Below are positions 1 to 6,629 of a DNA stretch of 50,692 nt, piece after piece. The notes below the pieces were generated by a model that was not told where the DNA came from, did no database searches, and saw nothing but the letters and a program-made list of their open reading frames with translations. The translations under genes were made by a program, and so were the position numbers. Each line of letters begins with the position of its first letter. The first letter of the stretch is position 1. This stretch comes from Thermoguttaceae bacterium (GTDB lineage Bacteria; Planctomycetota; Planctomycetia; Pirellulales; Thermoguttaceae): positions 1-50,692 of the forward strand of contig JAGBAA010000069.1 of assembly GCA_017939795.1 (NCBI GenBank), written 5' to 3'.

Positions 1-268
1 GGATCTGCGCGACTTTCCCGCAATCGAGACAGTGAACTCTCGGAATTTCCGCATGGATCCGTGTCCTCATATTTCCCATCGGCACGCCGGTGAAAATGCG
101 CATTTTCGTCCCCTTCCTGCGAACGTTTCGGCTTCCGCAGCCGACGCATTTGAACTCCTCCGGATGCCTCCAAAAACATTCAAAAATAAAAATATCCTTT
201 TTTATGGAAATTTTTCGGAGGGAGTACTTGCGGATCCCTTGAATATGGTATAAAATAGCAGCAGACAT
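1..268 (-). CDS. ISL3-family transposase, N-terminal 89 residues (partial at window edge)
   Basis: Read on the minus strand from ATG 268-266, preceded by GGAGG at 277-273. It begins MSAAILYHIQGIRKY, then gives a zinc-binding pair K-C-V-G-C-G near residue 47 and H-C-L-D-C-G near residue 81, with the basic R-K-G-T segment between them. Spacing and order match the N-terminal zinc ribbon of ISL3 (IS204/IS1001/IS1165-type) DDE transposases, which cut and paste the element; the catalytic domain is outside the window. A promoter lies at 332-304. An inverted repeat spans the start codon, and a plus-strand promoter points across the same region, so translation may be controlled by RNA structure and antisense RNA. 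The family call is confident; whether the full gene is intact cannot be seen. Confidence 0.85.
   Translation of the reverse strand, partial: MSAAILYHIQGIRKYSLRKISIKKDIFIFECFWRHPEEFKCVGCGSRNVRRKGTKMRIFTGVPMGNMRTRIHAEIPRVHCLDCGKVAQI
228..256 (+). promoter_or_regulatory. Candidate antisense promoter inside the transposase gene
   Basis: Plus-strand TTGCGG (228-233), 17 bases, TAAAAT (251-256), with GGTA just before the -10. Transcription from about 263 would run antisense through the transposase start codon and Shine-Dalgarno. Confidence 0.45.
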
Positions 269-330
269 GGTTCCTCCGATAGGGTTTTTGTTTTGATTTT
301 TCTATTCTATCAGATACCATGTCTTTTTTC
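263..330 (+). ncRNA. Candidate antisense RNA to the transposase start, ending in a terminator hairpin
   Basis: Downstream of the 228-256 promoter the sequence can fold GACATGGT (264-271) with ACCATGTC (316-323), plus a nested GATAG (278-282) with CTATC (307-311), followed by six T at 324-329. This has the form of a Rho-independent terminator. The RNA would be about 65-68 nt and overlap the 5' end of the transposase mRNA by about 35 nt, including the AUG and ribosome site. The arrangement resembles RNA-OUT of IS10 (known system), but this is inference from sequence only. Confidence 0.4.
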
Positions 331-332
331 AA
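304..332 (-). promoter_or_regulatory. Promoter of the ISL3-type transposase
   Basis: Minus-strand TTGAAA (332-327), 17 bases, TAGAAT (309-304). The predicted start near 297 gives a short leader carrying GGAGG before ATG 268. The upstream hairpin arm at 323-316 lies between the -35 and -10 boxes, so it would be absent from the native transcript. Confidence 0.6.
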
Positions 333-356
333 CTACCCCCGGTACGCTGTTGCCGG

Positions 357-527
357 ATGAACCATAAAAATGGACAATTGGGAATACAAGGAATTGTTCC
401 TATTAAATTACCAGATGGACAAATAATAAAAATCGATGGATATTATATCGACAAAAGCACTTGGGGAATCTACTGTATTCCTTTTGAAATTAGTATTGAT
501 CAATTACTGAAAGGAATTTTACGATGA
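357..527 (+). pseudogene. 56-codon reading frame, probably the 3' remnant of a gene cut by the insertion sequence
   Basis: ATG 357 to TGA 527 encodes 56 residues beginning MNHKNGQLGIQGIVPIKL and ending QLLKGILR. There is no convincing Shine-Dalgarno before the ATG, and the frame stays open leftwards into the IS terminus, so I read it as the tail of a gene interrupted by the element. It overlaps the next gene by ATGA (524-527), a translational-coupling arrangement. The composition is AT-rich like the following genes and unlike the core genes further right. No family is recognised. An intact small gene is the alternative. Confidence 0.4.
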
Positions 528-1312
528 AAAAGTATTTGCTTTGCCTTTTGGCTGTTTTCGTTTGTTTGCCGGGTCTGTCGCACTATTCTGCGGCCGAAGA
601 GTTGTCTGTCACCCTCACACCAGTCTATTCTCCGTACTGGAAGCGGACAACGCCATGGACTACGGAAGAAAAAAACCACGTGCAGGCTAGTATCTCAGGA
701 CTGGAAGCCAATAACGCTTATGTTATTCGAGTCCATATATTAAAGGACGGCATCGTTAGGAGCACATATTCTCAACGGTTCGTATTTCCCGTGAAAAAAG
801 AAAAACATTTCTGTAAATTTTTTTGCGGCCCATTAAAAAATCCAGGAAACCATAGTATGCAAGTCTTCATAGAAGATGAAATTTCCGGCAAAACCGCTAA
901 GGCTGAGTTGCCGTTTGAGGTTAGATCCCCAAAAGATTTTTATCTTCGTGATCTTGCGTTAGTGGATTATGAAACAATACAGCATCCCATTCCGCCCGTC
1001 TGTTTTGCACATCAGAATATCTCTTTCGCGTTTATGTATTCAGGCGCAGTACAGGATGGCGATATTCTATCTGCCACGATTTCCGACAAAAAAAGTTCAG
1101 AAATTTTGTGCAAATTTGAATCGGTATATTCCCCTAACTTACATTACATTAGCTTTTCCTTGAAGGATCCCGGCAGGCACATTCTTCTTTTGAAAGCTGT
1201 AAATAAAACAAAAAATCTGGAAGTAGAATATGAGCTTCCGATTTTTGTTGTCGATCCTGCCGAGATTTACAATGAGGGGGCGTCCGACAACTACATTCCG
1301 GAGGGGCGTTGA
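524..1312 (+). CDS. Secreted protein of unknown function, 262 aa
   Basis: Starts at ATG 524 with AAGGA at 511-515. Residues 1-24 are a Sec signal peptide (MKKYLLCLLAVFVCLPGLSH, then a likely S-A-A cleavage). The mature part is rich in beta-forming segments and looks like two Ig-like or beta-sandwich domains (about 28-135 and 138-248), with no catalytic motif visible. It overlaps the preceding remnant by four bases and is followed, 67 bases after its stop, by repeat copy A. It belongs to a string of three unrelated small AT-richer genes, each ending next to the same repeat, so it is probably cargo of a mobile cassette. No named family is recognised. Confidence 0.6.
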   Translation: MKKYLLCLLAVFVCLPGLSHYSAAEELSVTLTPVYSPYWKRTTPWTTEEKNHVQASISGLEANNAYVIRVHILKDGIVRSTYSQRFVFPVKKEKHFCKFFCGPLKNPGNHSMQVFIEDEISGKTAKAELPFEVRSPKDFYLRDLALVDYETIQHPIPPVCFAHQNISFAFMYSGAVQDGDILSATISDKKSSEILCKFESVYSPNLHYISFSLKDPGRHILLLKAVNKTKNLEVEYELPIFVVDPAEIYNEGASDNYIPEGR

Positions 1313-1360
1313 ATAAACATAGTATTAACATTCCCTCTCAAATGTCCCCCTAAAAGGTTC

Positions 1361-1457
1361 CCATCCCCATGCGTTCCCTCACACACCACCCCATTCCGCG
1401 CCCGTTATATTCCCGCTCGTGGCCGCACGAACGAAGGAACATGAAGAGCGTTTGGCC
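1361..1457. repeat. Interspersed decayed repeat, copy A
   Basis: Shares long blocks with copies B (2111-2210) and C (3341-3420). Examples are CCTCACACACCACCC-like, TTCCCGCTCG, and a near-identical 40-base block from the latter through GCGTTTGGCC. On the minus strand it reads as the end of a protein with TGA at 1381-1379, preceded by a peptide ending G-A-E-W-G-G-V. On the plus strand another frame runs through it (ARTKEHEERLAEIEEASD). Which strand was originally coding is unclear. Confidence 0.75.
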
Positions 1458-1676
1458 GAAATCGAAGAAGCGTCTGATACACGGCTATTATCAGTTTGGC
1501 TGCTGGCAAAATGGACAGGGGGACAGGCTGATTCCTGCGGAAGTTCACAGCGTCTGGGGCGTTTACCGCCCCAATTGATGCACTCTAATTATCGGCAAGA
1601 GAATCAGGATATTTTAGTAGAGTGACTTACGGATACTCTTTTTGCTACAGAATCGTGTCACAACTGAAAATTTACA
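1458..1676. other. Non-coding or decayed sequence after repeat A
   Basis: The plus-strand frame that enters from repeat A stays open to about 1623 and includes W-L-L-A-K-W-T-G-G. There is no start codon with a ribosome site and no recognisable family. I treat it as the remainder of the same degenerate gene that left the repeat, now interrupted. Confidence 0.35.
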
Positions 1677-1691
1677 GTGGAGGAGAAAATC

Positions 1692-2075
1692 ATGTTCAAG
1701 AAACTGTGGAAATGGCTCAATTCGGATCCTGTTGTAAATTTTATTATGAAATACGAATTTACATTCAAGGTTTATGCTGTGCTTCTGATGTTGCTTTTTT
1801 TGTTTGTGGAGTATCATTTTCTCAATATTTGTACACTTGAACCTCCTCTAGTACACATGCTTGTACTGATCGTGCTGTACGGTGCCTTCAGCTGGCTTTT
1901 ATTTCTGGTATATCCATTTTATAAGGATGCACACGGTGAAGATCAGCCGCTTACATGGAAAAATCGATTTTTCCAGTTGTTTTTGGCTATCATCGGTGCG
2001 GCACTGGTATATCATCCTATCTGGATGATCATGCAGGAGGATGCGAGAGAGCTGATCAACATGTCCTGCCGTTAG
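1692..2075 (+). CDS. Small integral membrane protein, three predicted helices, 127 aa
   Basis: ATG 1692 is chosen over an in-frame GTG at 1677 because AGGAG (1681-1685) sits six bases before it. The N-terminus is basic-aromatic (MFKKLWKWLNSD). Three hydrophobic segments follow at about residues 28-50, 56-79 and 92-114. No enzymatic motif is seen and the family is not recognised. Its stop is 57 bases before the conserved TGA in repeat B. Position in the cassette string and small multi-helix architecture fit an immunity, superinfection-exclusion or other accessory protein, but that is inference. Confidence 0.6.
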   Translation: MFKKLWKWLNSDPVVNFIMKYEFTFKVYAVLLMLLFLFVEYHFLNICTLEPPLVHMLVLIVLYGAFSWLLFLVYPFYKDAHGEDQPLTWKNRFFQLFLAIIGAALVYHPIWMIMQEDARELINMSCR

Positions 2076-2110
2076 CAGACGCAATAACGTCCCCTTCCCT
2101 TTGAAAGTCC

Positions 2111-2210
2111 CCGTCCCCATGCCGCGTTTCCTCACACATCACCCCAACCATCGCCCAATATTTTCCCGCTCGTGTCCGCACGAACGAAGGAACATGAGGA
2201 GCGTTTGGCC
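2111..2210. repeat. Interspersed decayed repeat, copy B
   Basis: Nearly identical to copy A over the 3' forty bases (about 2167-2210) and partly conserved upstream. The minus-strand frame ends at TGA 2134-2132 with peptide K-I-L-G-D-G-W-G-D-V. The plus-strand frame that is open in A is closed here by TAA straight after the shared block. The following 2211-2300 is GC-rich spacer with no gene. Confidence 0.75.
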
Positions 2211-2316
2211 TAATTGGGAGGGCGGCGTGTTTTGAAGAGCGGTAACGGCACAGTTTCGCGCCGCCGCCGCGGGACGCTGACCGCTACTCAGGAGGGGACT
2301 GTAGTAAGGAGTTTAT

Positions 2317-3324
2317 ATGAAATATTTGCTTTTTCTTTGTGTATTTTTGTTTTGCGGTTCAAGTCTTCCTGCGGCAGAGATCGTGACTGCTGACGATCTT
2401 GGCGTTGGCCGTCTTAAAATCAACCGCGGCAAGGTCGCACTTTATGCTAATTTAGCAGGCTGCGATGAACTGATAGAGGCAGGCAGACACCTTTCGATAC
2501 TTCCCGATCACCTGCTGGATAAAACGCCTCAGCCGGAAGATATATATCTTTTTGCCAAAAAGGGAATGATCGCTTCTATCGAATCTTTTTCCGAAGATAT
2601 TCTGGTACGGGAGTATATTCGGCATCTGTTTTTGGAAGACATTGCTGCTTTGGATGAGTTTAAAAAGGCTCATCCGGATTTTGATCTGAATTGCGAAAAC
2701 GGCGTAGCCTGGTACCTGGTCCTGAATCTGAAGCGGCATCTTTCCTATCTTTGGCTTTTGGAAAATGGGGCCGATCCTAATGTGATCGTAGGCGGACTCA
2801 CCGTTAATGATCATTATGGAGAGCGCGCGCTTCGAATACTGGTGGTCGAGGATGTATGCAATCAGGAAGAATACCTTCTTCCTCTTTTGCAGTACCACCC
2901 GCATTTGAAAGGTTATGTCAACGATATGGGGCAGACCCTGTTTCATCAGATCTGCCGTCAGAACAGCCATCTCATTCCGGCACTGATACTGATGGGATAT
3001 GACAAAAAACTGCTTGAACACAGGGATTGTTACGGTTTGACTCCGCTTGCGTCTGCCGTGTATCACGGACAATATTATGCGGCCATACAGTTTCTCTGGC
3101 AGGGAGCGGATAGAAGCTGCCTTTTTGAAAAATACCCAAAGTTCTGGATGGGAAAGAGGACGCCGATGGAGTTTCTAGAAGAAAAATACAAGTCGGATTC
3201 AGAATACCTTGCGGCTCCGGATCGCCCCTTGGGACAGTTCGCTCAAGCACAAATGCCGGTCGAACTGGAACAGATGCGGAACCTTATTGAGTATATCCGT
3301 TTACTTGAAAAACAGGAAAAATAG
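2317..3324 (+). CDS. Secreted ankyrin-repeat-like protein, 335 aa
   Basis: ATG 2317 follows AAGGAG at 2306-2311. Residues 1-20 form a Sec signal peptide ending A-A-E. Ankyrin-type helix pairs are visible from about residue 125: L-W-L-L-E-N-G-A-D-P-N at about 145-155, then N-D-M-G-Q-T-L-F-H-Q-I-C and Y-G-L-T-P-L-A-S-A-V-Y-H-G further on, with W-Q-G-A-D-R at about 265. Ankyrin repeats bind proteins, so the likely role is a periplasmic or extracytoplasmic partner-binding protein; the partner is unknown. It is the third cassette gene, convergent with the MuF-toxin operon, and is followed 34 bases after its stop by the TGA of repeat C. Confidence 0.65.
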   Translation: MKYLLFLCVFLFCGSSLPAAEIVTADDLGVGRLKINRGKVALYANLAGCDELIEAGRHLSILPDHLLDKTPQPEDIYLFAKKGMIASIESFSEDILVREYIRHLFLEDIAALDEFKKAHPDFDLNCENGVAWYLVLNLKRHLSYLWLLENGADPNVIVGGLTVNDHYGERALRILVVEDVCNQEEYLLPLLQYHPHLKGYVNDMGQTLFHQICRQNSHLIPALILMGYDKKLLEHRDCYGLTPLASAVYHGQYYAAIQFLWQGADRSCLFEKYPKFWMGKRTPMEFLEEKYKSDSEYLAAPDRPLGQFAQAQMPVELEQMRNLIEYIRLLEKQEK

Positions 3325-3340
3325 GTGTTGGTTTTCATCC

Positions 3341-3420
3341 GAGCCATGCGCATTTCCTCACACACCACCCATCCCGCACCCGTTATTTTCCCGCTCGAGT
3401 CAACGCGCGAACATTGGGAC
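3341..3420. repeat. Interspersed decayed repeat, copy C (most diverged)
   Basis: Shares CATTTCCTCACACACCACC-like and CCCGTTATTTTCCCGCTCGA-like blocks with A and B, but is shorter and diverged after position 3402. The minus-strand ending (TGA 3360-3358, S-S-G-K-I-T-G-A-G-W) matches A and B only if one G is restored, so this copy is frameshifted. Confidence 0.7.
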
Positions 3421-3454
3421 CCGCAATGTGTCATAATAGACACCCTCAAATTCT

Positions 3455-3482
3455 AAAAAGCCCCAATGCCGAAACACCGGGG
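3455..3482 (-). terminator. Terminator of the MuF-toxin/immunity operon
   Basis: On the minus strand CCCCGGTG (3482-3475) pairs with CATTGGGG (3468-3461), with two G-U pairs and a six-base loop. A run of T (from A 3455-3459 on the plus strand) follows. It lies about 100 bases past the stop of the 92-residue gene. Confidence 0.65.
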
Positions 3483-3580
3483 CCGTGGTGCGATAACACA
3501 CCAACACGCACTATCGTTCTAAACCGACTCCGCCGTTGATATGAGAAGTCAGCCATACCATTGGACTCTTCGAGAAATTT

Positions 3581-3859
3581 TCAGTCTGGCTTATTCGCTA
3601 ATTCTTCCGGTGTGAATGGTTCCGGAACATATCGAACCGGAGTTTTTTCACTTCCTTTGAACAGGTATATTCGATTACAATTATTACACTTCCAAATCTC
3701 GTATTCACTGAGCGGGAATAAAAAATCTTTCACATACGTGGTATGATCCAAACTTTCTTCGATTTTCACCATTTGAGTATCCGGATAGACATGGTATACT
3801 GTGTCATTCGGCACAAGTGTGTCTGACAAACCAAAACCACATTTACAGCGCATCTGCAT
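3581..3859 (-). CDS. Small protein with two Cys pairs; candidate immunity protein for the adjacent toxin, 92 aa
   Basis: Starts at ATG 3859 with AAGGAG inside the last codons of the upstream toxin gene; the toxin stop (3863-3861) and this start are one base apart, so the two are surely co-transcribed. It begins MQMRCKCGFGLSD and has C-K-C near residues 5-7 and C-N-N-C near residues 58-61, which could form a zinc ribbon. The rest is acidic and polar with no membrane segment. An immunity gene placed directly behind a polymorphic toxin is the usual arrangement in such systems (established for CDI, Rhs and MuF toxins). The assignment here is from position, size and shared AT-rich composition, not from a recognised immunity family. 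Confidence 0.55.
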   Translation of the reverse strand: MQMRCKCGFGLSDTLVPNDTVYHVYPDTQMVKIEESLDHTTYVKDFLFPLSEYEIWKCNNCNRIYLFKGSEKTPVRYVPEPFTPEELANKPD

Positions 3860-3860
3860 T

Positions 3861-5426
3861 TCATTTCTCCTTATGTGCGTAAATATATTTTTTCAACACA
3901 TTTCTTCCGTCCACTTGGTTAATAGCACAAATCTCGATATGTATTTTCAGTTCTATTTTAACTTTTTTTCTAACTATGTCAATAGCATTTCTTACAATTT
4001 CATCCGCAAGAGCTTGATTCATTTTTAATTGACAATGTCTTGCATCAAGAATTAGGCGTGTACATCCCTGTGTTACTGCTTTTACGATTCTATTGTCAGC
4101 TGTATTTATGGAATTTCCACTTAATGACTTAAACTCGACTTTTTCATTATTTACTTTGGCATCGTAGTGTCTCTCTTGATATTCTTTCTCTGGTTCCACC
4201 TCGTTTCCAGTATTAATTAAATAACTGAAAATCTCTATTTCATGTGGCTTGTTCTCTTTTTTCTTTTTCTTGAAAAGTTTCTTTAGCTCTTCCGGTGGTT
4301 CAGTGAGGGAATATAATTCTGGCTGATAAGTTGAGGAACTTACTCCCGTCTTAAAATCTTCTAACATAGAATCACTCAATTCAAGTATTTCTTCACTTTC
4401 AACAGTTTCTGTTTCTTCTTTTGCCTCCACGACATTATCAGTTTTTGTAGATTCCATAATGCCTGAAACCGCACCCAAAAGTGTGGAAAATGGTTTTTTA
4501 CCTTTAATCTTGTACTTTCTTTTCGACTCATTGGAAAAGGAAAAATGAGTGTCGTTCCCTTCCAACACTTTGATCGTTTCGATCAAAGTTCCATTCCATA
4601 GAACACGGCAAGTATTCCCAGATGGAATGAGTTGCAGGTGAAGCATTACTTCACTGCCGTATCGAGCCGCAAGCACTTGAATTACTTTGCGTATTTCTTC
4701 CTGCAGTCGTTTGTCAGGAGCCATTTTTCCGGAATCGCGAGATTGATTTGAGGTCTTATTTTCAGGTACAATTCGAGTGCTTATCTTTTTCGCGACCTCG
4801 CGAACCGGAGCCGGCTTTTTCTTTTCAGATTTTTTCGGCGTTGCCGCGGCGAAAATGCCCACGTTTCCTCGAAACTCCGAAGGGACGTTCATTGCGCCCG
4901 GAGTGCGTTTTCGCGGGTCTCGGCCGGTGATGCCGAAATCGATTTTCGCGGTTGGCTCATCTTTCCAGATCTCCAACGTCGTGCAGCGGCAGTTCCAGCC
5001 GTTCGGAGGAAAGTATTTTTTCCAGAATGGGTCTTCTTTCGGAAGACGCACGCCTTCCAGGACTCGGTGCCCTTCCCGAACGCGGTCATCTCCGGCGGTC
5101 ACGTACTCAAAACCCCAGATGTAATCGCCAAAATCGCTGTCGTTGACGGTGTTCCATCTGCCTGCCGCGTAGGCCTGCTGAGATCGCGTCCGAAACAGCG
5201 TTTCGGCCAGTGCCGGGATATTTGTGACCTGAACATTGTGACGCGCCAGAAGCTCCTGAATTCGCGCTTTACCGCCTCGCAGATGAATGCCCTGTTTGGT
5301 GAGGTCCTCGACCGCCTTCTTCACTTCCGACGTGATCTCCTTCGAGAGATCGCCGATAGCTCCGGCAATGTGACGCTTGAATTTAGAGCGGGCTTTGGAG
5401 GGGTCGATACCGGAGATACGTCTCAA
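3861..5426 (-). CDS. Phage Mu F-like head-morphogenesis protein fused to a C-terminal nuclease-toxin-like domain (MuF polymorphic toxin), 521 aa
   Basis: Translation from TTG 5426 gives a helical N-terminus, then a Phage_Mu_F domain at about 50-165 with D-D-R-V-R-E-G-H (H120), D-P-F-W and P-P-N-G-W-N-C-R-C (C146, C148). A basic, proline- and lysine-rich linker follows at about 195-240, then a poorly conserved middle, then a charged hinge (K-K-L-F-K-K-K-K-K-E-N) near 385. The last ~130 residues resemble CdiA-CT/PD-(D/E)XK-type tRNase toxin domains: D422-A-K-V-N, E431-F-K433, then G-C-T-R-L-I-L-D-A-R. The toxin end is much AT-richer than the GC-rich MuF end, a sign of tip exchange. MuF proteins normally sit in phage heads and are known carriers of polymorphic toxins. 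An in-frame TAA at 5480-5478 separates this frame from coding-like sequence upstream, so the gene may be truncated or re-initiated at a TTG. Confidence 0.75.
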   Translation of the reverse strand: MRRISGIDPSKARSKFKRHIAGAIGDLSKEITSEVKKAVEDLTKQGIHLRGGKARIQELLARHNVQVTNIPALAETLFRTRSQQAYAAGRWNTVNDSDFGDYIWGFEYVTAGDDRVREGHRVLEGVRLPKEDPFWKKYFPPNGWNCRCTTLEIWKDEPTAKIDFGITGRDPRKRTPGAMNVPSEFRGNVGIFAAATPKKSEKKKPAPVREVAKKISTRIVPENKTSNQSRDSGKMAPDKRLQEEIRKVIQVLAARYGSEVMLHLQLIPSGNTCRVLWNGTLIETIKVLEGNDTHFSFSNESKRKYKIKGKKPFSTLLGAVSGIMESTKTDNVVEAKEETETVESEEILELSDSMLEDFKTGVSSSTYQPELYSLTEPPEELKKLFKKKKKENKPHEIEIFSYLINTGNEVEPEKEYQERHYDAKVNNEKVEFKSLSGNSINTADNRIVKAVTQGCTRLILDARHCQLKMNQALADEIVRNAIDIVRKKVKIELKIHIEICAINQVDGRNVLKKYIYAHKEK

Positions 5427-5477
5427 ATACTCGATGGTACCGCGTGCCTGCGCGCCGCTGTCGTCTCCCAGCGAAAA

Positions 5478-5612
5478 TTACACAGGCGCGAACTCCACGG
5501 CAGATTCCTTCACGACCTTTTCGGCCGAAAGTTCCGCGGCATGTTCTCGTTCGGCGAAAACACGAATCGACAGTGCGTCCGCTGGCGCAAGAGAGTCTTT
5601 TTTTAAGGCTAT
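5478..5612 (-). pseudogene. Upstream in-frame fragment ending at TAA just before the MuF reading frame
   Basis: A 44-codon frame (I-A-L-K-K-D-S-L-A-P-A-D to V-E-F-A-P-V-stop) uses the same phase as the MuF gene and has coding-like codon choice. The frame resumes after the stop as F-S-L-G-D-D-S-G-A-Q-A-R-G-T-I-E-Y-L-R-R. It could be the true N-terminus of the MuF protein broken by one nonsense mutation, or the end of the preceding phage gene. No start codon or complete gene is visible upstream. Confidence 0.45.
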
Positions 5613-5940
5613 TTACTCACCAAACAAAGAAATCAGCGCAAGAAAACCCAGAACATCAAATAGATAAAAATTCCTAAATTCTCCCGGTGTTTCTCCCGGT
5701 CTGAATTAAAAAATTACGAAAAACACGAGATAAAACGCGTTTTAAAATTCCGCGTCAGCCGCGTAAACGCAAGAAACCCCGTGTTTTGCGGGGATTCTTC
5801 CGGGGGTGGGATTAAATGCGGCTATGCGCGTGCCGAGAATCCGAAAAGAGTCTCTTTCCACCATCCTCACTGCTGATGGTCATTGGGAGGCAGAGCGCGT
5901 CGGGCTTTTCTTGCCTGCCACGAGTCACGGCACTGCCGTT
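5613..5940. other. Gene-free stretch between the phage remnant and hicB
   Basis: An AT-rich segment (5613-5760) contains a short direct repeat of CTCCCGGT at 5682 and 5694. It is followed by the hairpin at 5777-5793 and then by sequence without a supportable gene. This is where the left boundary of the phage-derived segment should lie, but no attachment-site duplication or integrase is visible. Confidence 0.4.
5771..5793 (-). terminator. Probable terminator downstream of hicB
   Basis: On the minus strand CCCCG (5793-5789) pairs with CGGGG (5781-5777) around a short A-rich loop, followed by TTTCTT. The stem is short, so strength is uncertain. Confidence 0.45.
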
Positions 5941-6219
5941 TCATTTATTTCTTCCGCAGCACTCCAAAGCAGCCTCGATCTCCAAGACCAATTCACCGTC
6001 AGTCAATTTCAAAGCCTCCGCAGGAGACGGGACGGGAATCTCATCGCCGTCAATCAACATTCCGGAAAGATGAAGTTCAAGAGCCTTGACCGCATTCCTC
6101 CGACATTCTTCCAGAGTATTTCCGGTCGTTGCGCAGCCCGGAAGGTCTGGAAATGAAACGCAATAGTTTGCGAATCCATCATACTTTTCCGCGATCGCGG
6201 GAAAAACAAATTTTCTCAT
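5941..6219 (-). CDS. hicB: HicB-family antitoxin-like protein, 92 aa (no HicA partner visible)
   Basis: ATG 6219 is chosen because AAAGGAG lies five bases upstream; a longer frame to 6282 would add unrelated residues. The protein begins MRKFVFPAIAEKYDGF and carries the HicB core V-S-F-P-D-L-P-G-C-A-T-T-G-N-T-L-E-E-C, a partially degraded RNase-H-like fold that binds HicA toxin in type II toxin-antitoxin pairs. No C-terminal DNA-binding domain is evident, as in the short HicB-like group. No HicA-sized frame lies between its promoter (6332-6359) and its start, or downstream to the phage remnant, so it appears to be an orphan. It may act as a stand-alone protein or neutralise a HicA encoded elsewhere. 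Confidence 0.8.
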   Translation of the reverse strand: MRKFVFPAIAEKYDGFANYCVSFPDLPGCATTGNTLEECRRNAVKALELHLSGMLIDGDEIPVPSPAEALKLTDGELVLEIEAALECCGRNK

Positions 6220-6331
6220 TACCGCTCCTTTCAATATCACGTACCAGAGTGCGGAGCGCCAGGATTTTCCGCAGAATCTCAATCCGCCGTCTTTTCCGCG
6301 AACTACCCCGTTCCGCGCTTAAACTTTTTCA

Positions 6332-6359
6332 ATTATACCCAATTCCGAAAAAAAATCAA
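6332..6359 (-). promoter_or_regulatory. Promoter of hicB
   Basis: Minus-strand TTGATT (6359-6354), 16 bases, consensus TATAAT (6337-6332) preceded by GGG. The leader to ATG 6219 is about 105 bases and holds no other gene. Confidence 0.65.
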
Positions 6360-6539
6360 AGAGGGAACTTTCCAAATTCCGAGCGGAAAAAGGAGTATTT
6401 TCCGAAAGAAGACGCCGCGGCAATACCGCGCCTTCGCCGGTACCGTTTGATTCACGCTTTTCCAGCTTGAAACGGATTCCAATTTTTGGCAAACCGAAAG
6501 AGTTTTTGGGAACTTCCTTAAATTATTGCCTCTCCCTCC

Positions 6540-6567
6540 TTGAAAAAATTCCGCAATCGGTTAAAAT
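6540..6567 (+). promoter_or_regulatory. Promoter of leuC
   Basis: TTGAAA (6540-6545), 16 bases, TAAAAT (6562-6567). A transcription start near 6574 rules out translation from the more upstream ATG at 6540 and supports ATG 6630. The 6368-6539 stretch before it holds nothing I can support. Confidence 0.6.
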
Positions 6568-6629
6568 ATACAGAGTTCATGTCCTTTTTTGATTTCATTA
6601 TTCCCGACGTTTCGGAAAGTGAGGAAATT

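Larger units (their letters stand above)
1..354 (-). mobile_element. Terminal part of an ISL3-family insertion sequence (runs off the left edge)
   Basis: The element is recognised from the transposase start on the minus strand (1-268) and about 85 bases of upstream terminal DNA. The outer end cannot be fixed because the other terminal repeat is outside the window. The G/C-rich stretch at about 333-354 is where I would expect the inverted repeat. A coding fragment in a different style of sequence begins at about 357, which suggests the IS boundary lies just before it. Family assignment rests on the zinc-finger N-terminus of the transposase. Confidence 0.7.

Noticed and set aside
32..253. 73-codon plus-strand frame at the left edge
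   Set aside because: It is the antisense of the ISL3 transposase N-terminus, which has the zinc-finger motifs and ribosome site.
5682..5702. Direct repeat of CTCCCGGT as a possible phage attachment site
   Set aside because: It is only eight bases long, adjacent rather than flanking, and there is no integrase or tRNA nearby.
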